From Anaerolineales bacterium UBA6668 (GTDB lineage: Bacteria; Chloroflexota; Anaerolineae; Anaerolineales; UBA6668): 10,121 nt of DNA. Where the stretch lies: positions 1-10,121 of the forward strand of contig DKKK01000210.1 of assembly GCA_002455215.1 (NCBI GenBank). The letters run 5' to 3'. Every line of letters begins with the position of its first letter. The stretch's first letter is position 1. Of this stretch, positions 5,627 to 10,121 are shown one piece after another. The notes beneath the pieces are model-generated. The model had not been told where the DNA came from and did no database searches. It saw nothing but the letters and a program-made list of their open reading frames with translations. Both the position numbers and the translations under genes were made by a program.

Positions 5627-6661
5627 CTAAAGTCTGCCTGCTTTTTGAGCAATGCGTTTTTGCAATTCTGGGTAATGGCTAGTGGGGACATACGCCGCTT
5701 GGAAGTGCGTGACGCGCCCGGAGCTAATTGCCAAGAAGTCACCTTGCCCCACCAACTGTTCCGCATTGGTTCCGGCAATCCCTGCCGCCACCCGTGCGTC
5801 ATTTGCACTACTCACCTTACCCACTAAGCGCAATGGGAAATTCGCCTTTAAGAGTGAGCTAAATACTTCGGATGACGGCGATTGAGTGCCAAGAATTAAG
5901 TGAATGCCGGCTTCCCGCCCACGTTGGGCAAGGCGAATCAAATAGCTCTCCAGTACTTTTCCAGCAGTATTGAGCAAATCTGCCACTTCATCCACCACTA
6001 CTACAATATGCGGTTTTTGAATATTCTCACGGTCCCGGCGTTCCATCTCTTCGGTCAGGCGTTCAAGCAAACGCAATGCCGCACTGGGGCGCGTGACCAC
6101 CGGCGCTAATAGGTGGGGCAAGGTGCGAAATGTGCCAAAGCCACGGCATTTGGGATCTATTAATACCAATTGCAATTGCGAACAGCGGTTGGTAGATGCC
6201 AAACTCCACACAATGGTGCGCATCAACTCAGTCTTGCCGGAGCCAGTCGTACCAGCAACCAGTGCGTGGGCAATATCCGGGCTGTGCAAACGCATGTGCA
6301 GGCTTCTGCCATCATCACCCACCCCTATGCAGGGGGCAACCGTCTCATTCATCGGAAATTGTTCCATCAAATCCAACAAATATACTGCTGAAGAATCACT
6401 TCTGGGAACTTCCACTGTCAGGTTATAACCATCCCGTGCAATACGAACCTGATTTGCCCCGAGGGCTAGGGCTAGCTCTTCCGACAAATTTCGTACAACA
6501 CTAACCCGAGCGCCGGGTGACGTATTCAGGTGATAGCGAAACCAGCGTGGGGTGACGTTTCCACCTTGCACCCGCGCAGGCACACGGTGAACTGCCAGTA
6601 CAGTGTCTATTTGATTGGCTTGGAAATCCATAAATTTGCGTTTTACAGGGGTTTGGCTCAT
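5627..6661 (-). CDS. FtsK/SpoIIIE-type DNA translocase motor, soluble
   Basis: This 344-residue protein is an ATP-driven double-stranded DNA pump of the FtsK/HerA superfamily. Residues about 27-90 form the FtsK alpha domain (PARVQGGNVTPRWFRYHL, then VRNLSEELALALGANQVRI). The beta RecA-like domain follows: Walker A AGTTGSGKTE (136-145), LVLIDPK (about 165-171), Walker B HIVVVVDEVADL (218-229; D224, E225), RGREAGIHLILGTQSP (247-262) and LRLVGKVSSANDARVAAG (277-294). It ends about 20 residues after the beta domain, so the DNA-reading gamma winged helix of classical FtsK is missing, as are N-terminal membrane helices. The start is the ATG at 6661, with GGAG 8 nt upstream; the in-frame GTG at 6670 overlaps that GGAG and is less likely. 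It is the first gene of a three-gene operon whose promoter carries two LexA-type operators. A plasmid or conjugative-element translocase is the main alternative. Confidence 0.9.
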   Translation of the reverse strand: MSQTPVKRKFMDFQANQIDTVLAVHRVPARVQGGNVTPRWFRYHLNTSPGARVSVVRNLSEELALALGANQVRIARDGYNLTVEVPRSDSSAVYLLDLMEQFPMNETVAPCIGVGDDGRSLHMRLHSPDIAHALVAGTTGSGKTELMRTIVWSLASTNRCSQLQLVLIDPKCRGFGTFRTLPHLLAPVVTRPSAALRLLERLTEEMERRDRENIQKPHIVVVVDEVADLLNTAGKVLESYLIRLAQRGREAGIHLILGTQSPSSEVFSSLLKANFPLRLVGKVSSANDARVAAGIAGTNAEQLVGQGDFLAISSGRVTHFQAAYVPTSHYPELQKRIAQKAGRL

Positions 6662-6669
6662 GTCACACA

Positions 6670-6673
6670 CTCC
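6670..6673 (-). promoter_or_regulatory. Ribosome binding site deciding the FtsK-like start
   Basis: GGAG (minus strand) lies 8 nt before the ATG at 6659-6661 and overlaps the alternative GTG at 6668-6670, favouring the ATG. Its complement ACTCC occurs about 16 nt upstream in the same leader (GGAGT on the plus strand, 6690-6694), so it could be masked in a short hairpin. Confidence 0.6.
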
Positions 6674-6759
6674 AAAAGTTAAGGATTAAGGAGTTCCAGC
6701 CAAAACGCCGCCACACTTGGCAAGCTTAGAAAGGTGCAGTACAATGAAGGAAGTTTCTG

Positions 6760-6771
6760 GAACTTTTGTTC
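6760..6771. promoter_or_regulatory. LexA-type operator 1 (GAAC-TTTT-GTTC)
   Basis: A perfect GAAC-N4-GTTC palindrome, the core of the LexA/DinR box of Gram-positive bacteria. It lies just downstream of the predicted transcription start of the FtsK-like operon and 3 bp from a second copy. Binding by LexA is inferred; no lexA gene is in the window. Confidence 0.68.
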
Positions 6772-6774
6772 TAA

Positions 6775-6786
6775 GAACGTATGTTC
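6775..6786. promoter_or_regulatory. LexA-type operator 2 (GAAC-GTAT-GTTC)
   Basis: A second GAAC-N4-GTTC palindrome, extended by one pair to AGAAC-GTAT-GTTCT. Its centre is 15 bp from operator 1. It begins 4 bp past the -10 hexamer of the minus-strand promoter and so covers the expected start point, a classical position for repression. Confidence 0.72.
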
Positions 6787-6790
6787 TGAT

Positions 6791-6817
6791 ATTATAGCGT
6801 CTTGTTGAATTTGTCAA
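6791..6817 (-). promoter_or_regulatory. Promoter of the FtsK-like operon, consensus hexamers
   Basis: Read on the minus strand, a perfect TTGACA (6812-6817) and a perfect TATAAT (6791-6796) are separated by 15 bp, shorter than the optimal 17. The start point would fall near 6784, inside LexA-type operator 2, giving a leader of about 120 nt. Strong hexamers under a repressor fit a gene kept off until induced. Confidence 0.7.
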
Positions 6818-6847
6818 GTAGGAGTTTTGTACACACAACATCTAGCC

Positions 6848-6874
6848 TTGCCAAATGAGTAAATATGCGATAAT
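6848..6874 (+). promoter_or_regulatory. Putative polA promoter
   Basis: A -10 GATAAT (6869-6874) is preceded by TTGCCA (6848-6853) with a 15-bp spacer. The start would be near 6881, with a leader of about 40 nt. No Shine-Dalgarno sequence is visible before the polA ATG. This is a modest match. Confidence 0.35.
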
Positions 6875-6921
6875 CTGAACCACACCAACACGCGCACATC
6901 TTCTTAGCCCATTATCCCACC

Positions 6922-9825
6922 ATGCCAACACTCTTTCTCATTGACGGACACGCACTTGCCTATCGCACCTACTTTGCCCTTACTTCTGCCGGTAGCTCCG
7001 CCAGTCAATGGGTGACCAAAGCAGGTGAACCAACAGCGGGCACGTACGGTTTCACGGCAGTTTTATTGCGATTAATCGAGCAAGACCGCCCGGATTATTT
7101 GGCGGTTAGTTTTGACGTAGGGCGAACCTTCCGCGATGATTGGTTTCCGGAGTATAAAGGCACACGTGAGAAAATGCCGGACGATTTGCGCACTCAATTG
7201 GGGCGCATTAACGAAGTGGTTACAGCCTTAAATATCCCAATTTACACACTGGATGGCTACGAAGCCGATGATGTGTTGGGCACTTTGGCACGGCAGGCGA
7301 GTGAACAGGGCGTTCATACGGTCATCGTCACCGGCGACCGCGACCTGCTCCAACTTGCAAGCGAGAATGTCACCATTCGCCTACCCGGCAAAAAATTGAG
7401 CGATAGCCAAGATTATCGCCCAGCCGATGTTAAGGAACGCTTTGGTGTGGAAGTTTCTCAATTTGTTGATTACAAAGCGCTGGTCGGAGACTCTAGCGAC
7501 AACATTCCCGGTGTGGCGGGTATCGGCGAAAAATCAGCCATCAGTTTGCTCACCCAATTTCCATCGCTCGAAGCCATCTATCAGAATTTAGATAGCCTGC
7601 CAAAAGGACAGTCCACCAAATTATCTGTTAACCGTGAGAATGCCTTTTTGTCGCAACGTTTATCCCGCATTGTCACCGATGCTCCTATCCGCTTAGATTT
7701 AAACTCCTGTCAGGCATCGCAGGTAGGGAAACCGCCCTTGTTTGACCGTGAACGCGTGAGTGAAGTTTTTCGCACGCTTGAATTTCGCAGTTTGCTGTCT
7801 CGCATCAATGAACTTTGGCAAGAAAATGTAGAATCCACAAGTGGGGTCTCTACGCCCCCGCAAGGGGAAACCAGACAGGTGGGGAAACCGCCAACCCCAA
7901 CCGGGCAATTAAATTTATTCGACTTATCCGAACCGACAACCCCACTGCCTGCCGTCGCCCCTACCCTCCTACCCACCGATACACCGACATCTGTCACCAT
8001 TGTTGACTCCAGTGAAAAACTTGCCGAGTTGGTGGGCAAGTTGGGTCAAGCAACCGTGATTTCATTTGACACCGAAACAACCGGCACCGACCCCATGCAG
8101 GCGCAACTAGTCGGTATTGCCCTTGCCACCCACGAAGGGAGCGCATGGTATATTCCCGTTGGTCATAAACCAGAGATGGCTCCCAATGGGCAATTGCCTA
8201 TCAGCACAGTCATTTCTGCCCTACGCCCGGCACTTACTCATCCAGCCATTGGTAAAGTTGCCCACAATGCCAAATATGATTACATCATATTGGCAAGATA
8301 CGGAGTTACGGTGTCTCCGCTCACCTTCGACACGTTGTTGGCGGAGTGGCTATGTGACCCGGGTTCGCACAATCTCGGCTTAAAAAACCTGGCTTGGGTG
8401 CGGCTGAATATTCAAATGACCGAAATCAAAGAGTTGATTGGAACAGGCGCAAAGCAAATTAGCATGGCGGAAGTGCCTGTGGTACAAGCCGCGCCGTATG
8501 CCGCCGCCGATGTGGACATGACTTTGCGATTAATGCATCAACTACAGGCGGAATTGCAGGAGAAAGGTTTACTGAGACTCTTGCAGGATGTGGAAATGCC
8601 GCTGGTTACTGTGCTGGCAAGTATGGAAATGCAAGGCGTCAAAGTAGATAGTCATTATTTGGCAAAACTGAGTGTGGAAATGGCGAGCCAATTGAGCGCG
8701 TTGGAAACGGCTGTTCATCAAGTTGTCGGTTACTCGTTCAATCTGAACTCCACTCAACAGTTGGGCAAGGCATTGTTTGAAGATATAGGAATTGTGCCAC
8801 CCAAAGGCACGAAAAAACTGGCAAGCGGGGGGTATTCGACCGCCGCAGAAGTGTTGGAAGACCTAGCAGAAGACTATCCGGTGGTGCAAAAACTGCTGGA
8901 GTATCGGGAACTGAGCAAGCTAAAAAGCACTTATGTGGATGCGTTGCCCAGAGCTATCCATCCCCAAACCGGCAGGATTCACACAAGCTATAGCCAAGCC
9001 GGTTCTGTTACCGGAAGGCTGGCTAGTAGCGAACCCAATTTACAAAATATTCCCATTCGCACCGAACAGGGTCGGCAGGTACGCCGCGCATTTGTAGCCA
9101 CACCCGGCAATATGTTTGTCTCAATTGACTATTCGCAGATTGAATTGCGTGTGGCGGCACATTTTTCGGATGATGAATTTTTGCGCCATGCTTTTTTGAA
9201 TGGGCAGGATATTCACACCGCCACCGCCGCCGCTGTTTTCAATGTCAAAAACCTAGCCGATGTGACGCGTGACCAACGGCGACAAGCGAAGGCTGTCAAT
9301 TTTGGCTTGTTATATGGTATGGGGGCATTTCGCTTAGCGAGAGAAACCGGAATTACGCTTGGGGAGGCAGAAGTGTTCATCGAGACCTACTTTGCCCGCT
9401 TACCCGGTGTCAAACGTTATTTGGAAGAGACGCTAGAAAAGGCGAGAAGCCTCGGGTATGTGGAAACAGCCCTCGGTAGAAAGCGCTATTTCCCGGTATT
9501 GCAACGCCCGGCGGGCACTTATCAAGACAAACTCGCCCGCCAACGTGCCGAGCGAGAAGCCATTAACTCCCCAATTCAAGGCACTGCCGCAGATATGATG
9601 AAACTAGCAATGCTGGCGATGCACCGCGCATTGCCAAATTTGCGCGGTGTAGCAATGCTGTTACAAGTTCATGACGAATTGGTGTTTGAGTGTCCGGCAA
9701 GTGCCGTAGATTTGCTTGTGGCGACTGCCAAGCCACTGATGGAAAACGCCTTCCAACTGAGAGTACCTGTTGTAGTGGAGGCAAAAGCGGGAACAAATTG
9801 GAATGAAATGACGAAGGTGGGGTGA
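6922..9825 (+). CDS. polA: DNA polymerase I, three-domain, proofreading-competent
   Basis: This 967-residue protein fills gaps in lagging-strand synthesis and excision repair. The 5'-nuclease domain (1 to about 300) has LIDGHALAYR (6-15), D65, DGYEADDVLG (111-120), TGDRDLL (137-143) and the helix-hairpin-helix DSSDNIPGVAGIGEKSA (190-206). The 3'-5' exonuclease domain (about 360-550) keeps DTETTG (D383, E385), N449/D453 and Y526-x3-D530, so proofreading should be active, unlike the degenerate Taq or Bacillus enzymes. The polymerase domain has motif A DYSQIELR (736-743), motif B RRQAKAVNFGLLYG (786-799, with F794 and Y798) and motif C VHDE (916-919). The ATG at 6922 gives the conserved N-terminus directly. 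The interdomain linker (about 300-360) is Pro/Thr-rich and slightly long, and two in-frame 17-bp repeats each encode QVGKPP. The gene is divergent from the FtsK-like operon, with about 260 bp between starts. Confidence 0.97.
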   Translation: MPTLFLIDGHALAYRTYFALTSAGSSASQWVTKAGEPTAGTYGFTAVLLRLIEQDRPDYLAVSFDVGRTFRDDWFPEYKGTREKMPDDLRTQLGRINEVVTALNIPIYTLDGYEADDVLGTLARQASEQGVHTVIVTGDRDLLQLASENVTIRLPGKKLSDSQDYRPADVKERFGVEVSQFVDYKALVGDSSDNIPGVAGIGEKSAISLLTQFPSLEAIYQNLDSLPKGQSTKLSVNRENAFLSQRLSRIVTDAPIRLDLNSCQASQVGKPPLFDRERVSEVFRTLEFRSLLSRINELWQENVESTSGVSTPPQGETRQVGKPPTPTGQLNLFDLSEPTTPLPAVAPTLLPTDTPTSVTIVDSSEKLAELVGKLGQATVISFDTETTGTDPMQAQLVGIALATHEGSAWYIPVGHKPEMAPNGQLPISTVISALRPALTHPAIGKVAHNAKYDYIILARYGVTVSPLTFDTLLAEWLCDPGSHNLGLKNLAWVRLNIQMTEIKELIGTGAKQISMAEVPVVQAAPYAAADVDMTLRLMHQLQAELQEKGLLRLLQDVEMPLVTVLASMEMQGVKVDSHYLAKLSVEMASQLSALETAVHQVVGYSFNLNSTQQLGKALFEDIGIVPPKGTKKLASGGYSTAAEVLEDLAEDYPVVQKLLEYRELSKLKSTYVDALPRAIHPQTGRIHTSYSQAGSVTGRLASSEPNLQNIPIRTEQGRQVRRAFVATPGNMFVSIDYSQIELRVAAHFSDDEFLRHAFLNGQDIHTATAAAVFNVKNLADVTRDQRRQAKAVNFGLLYGMGAFRLARETGITLGEAEVFIETYFARLPGVKRYLEETLEKARSLGYVETALGRKRYFPVLQRPAGTYQDKLARQRAEREAINSPIQGTAADMMKLAMLAMHRALPNLRGVAMLLQVHDELVFECPASAVDLLVATAKPLMENAFQLRVPVVVEAKAGTNWNEMTKVG
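7720..7736 (+). repeat. 17-bp interspersed repeat in polA, copy 1
   Basis: CAGGTAGGGAAACCGCC, identical to copy 2 (7876) at 16 of 17 positions and read in the same frame as QVGKPP. It falls late in the 5'-nuclease domain, in a loop just before the conserved RTLEFRSLL helix. Confidence 0.6.
7846..7892 (+). repeat. Repeat cluster in the polA interdomain linker, copy 2
   Basis: CAGGTGGGGAAACCGCC occupies 7876-7892. A shorter related piece, AAGGGGAAACC, lies at 7862-7872, after a G/C-rich segment with GGGG and CCCCC runs. Together they encode the linker part STPPQGETRQVGKPPTP. The sequence style recalls short interspersed palindromic repeats of Chloroflexota and cyanobacteria. That comparison is from memory. 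Confidence 0.5.
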
Positions 9826-9828
9826 TTT

Positions 9829-9865
9829 GCACAGGTACTATTCGGTACATGTGCTGAATAGTACC
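9829..9865. terminator. Overlapping alternative hairpins between convergent genes
   Basis: A perfect 10-bp inverted repeat pairs GGTACTATTC (9834-9843) with GAATAGTACC (9856-9865) across a 12-nt loop; beyond one mismatch, CAC and GTG extend it. A second stem pairs 9829-9838 with 9845-9854 (nine of ten bases, 6-nt loop) and shares bases 9834-9838 with the first, so the two exclude each other. It lies between the polA stop and the stop of the converging GGDEF gene, where a bidirectional terminator is expected. Neither strand has a clear U-run after it, so the mechanism is uncertain. Confidence 0.5.
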
Positions 9866-9899
9866 CGTGTCGAATATCAAATTTATTCTCACCCAGCGA

Positions 9900-10121
9900 T
9901 TATTTTTTGTTGGCGTACATCAATTTATCCACCCGGTCTAGGAATATTTCGGGAGAATCATCCAGCATTGGGTTGAAAACAGCCATACCGATGGTTATCG
10001 TCATTGAGATTGGTTCTGGGGCATTGATACTAAAGATATGACGGCTAAACGCTACGCTCAGCCGGTTTACCAAGATTTGCCCGTCACTCTCGGATGTATG
10101 CGGGCATACCAGTACAAATTC
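9900..10121 (-). CDS. GGDEF-domain protein (probable diguanylate cyclase), C-terminal end
   Basis: The last 73 residues of a protein that starts beyond the right edge. The visible part matches the second half of a GGDEF domain. It begins with EFVLVCPHT, where EF is probably the end of the GG(D/E)EF signature cut by the window. Then come QILVNRLSVAF, the conserved strand MTITIGMAVFNP (40-51) and the C-terminal helix FLDRVDKLMYANKK (60-73), matching the usual aD-x-x-MY-x-AK. Active members make the second messenger cyclic di-GMP from two GTP. The residues that decide activity, the GG before EF and any inhibitory RxxD site, lie outside or at the edge, so activity cannot be judged. The protein ends right after the domain, so any sensory domain must be N-terminal. 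It converges on polA. Confidence 0.85.
   Translation of the reverse strand, partial: EFVLVCPHTSESDGQILVNRLSVAFSRHIFSINAPEPISMTITIGMAVFNPMLDDSPEIFLDRVDKLMYANKK

Noticed and set aside
5627..6500. Several open frames on the plus strand across the FtsK-like gene
   Set aside because: They are antisense shadows with no ribosome binding sites or domain-like sequence; the minus-strand frame carries all FtsK motifs.
6662..6670. GTG at 6668-6670 as start of the FtsK-like gene
   Set aside because: It overlaps the only ribosome binding site (GGAG 6670-6673), which is correctly spaced for the ATG at 6661.
7699..8039. Antisense open frames across the polA linker
   Set aside because: They arise from the low-complexity Pro/Thr linker and have no coding signals.
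1..10121. CRISPR array, tRNA, rRNA, insertion sequence or prophage
   Set aside because: No regularly spaced repeats, no cloverleaf-like or rRNA-like sequence, and no transposase, integrase or phage structural motifs were seen in any frame.

Overview
The window looks like bacterial chromosome from a member of the Chloroflexota or a related lineage. This is inferred, not proven. The hints are a coenzyme-F420-type flavin oxidoreductase, a ParB-like orphan protein of a kind I associate with Chloroflexota and Actinobacteria, weak or absent Shine-Dalgarno sequences at several starts, and LexA-type operators of the GAAC-N4-GTTC form used by Gram-positive bacteria. I see no rRNA, tRNA, CRISPR array, transposase, integrase or phage structural gene.

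Layout, left to right. (1) 127-1691, plus strand: a compact operon of three hydrolases, namely a MazG-like nucleotide pyrophosphohydrolase, an ADP-ribose-pyrophosphatase-type NUDIX hydrolase and a calcineurin-like metallophosphoesterase. The gap between the first two is 12 nt and the last two overlap by one base; a plausible promoter lies at 79-106. Together they suggest clean-up of nucleotides and nucleotide derivatives. (2) 1692-1859: an A-tract-rich intergenic region with a promoter at 1780-1808. (3) 1860-4852, plus strand: a ParB/sulfiredoxin-fold orphan protein, an APH-like kinase starting at a TTG that overlaps the previous stop, and an F420-dependent LLM-class oxidoreductase with a strong ribosome binding site.

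(4) 4878-6661, minus strand: a three-gene operon encoding a soluble FtsK/SpoIIIE motor (alpha and beta domains only), a small protein with two membrane helices and a Pro/Gln-rich tail, and a small basic protein resembling DUF6504. Its promoter has perfect TTGACA and TATAAT hexamers (15-bp spacer). Two tandem GAAC-N4-GTTC palindromes sit just downstream of the -10, where a LexA repressor would block transcription. The most interesting reading is an SOS-controlled, split FtsK: motor and membrane anchor with P/Q linker encoded by separate adjacent genes. This is a hypothesis.

(5) 6922-9825, plus strand and divergent from that operon: a full-length three-domain DNA polymerase I with intact 5'-nuclease, proofreading and polymerase residues. 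Two near-identical 17-bp repeats lie in frame in its poorly conserved regions. (6) 9829-9865: overlapping, mutually exclusive hairpins after polA. (7) 9900 to the right edge, minus strand: the C-terminal end of a GGDEF (diguanylate cyclase) domain protein. The left edge (1-126) holds a promoter and no gene I can identify.
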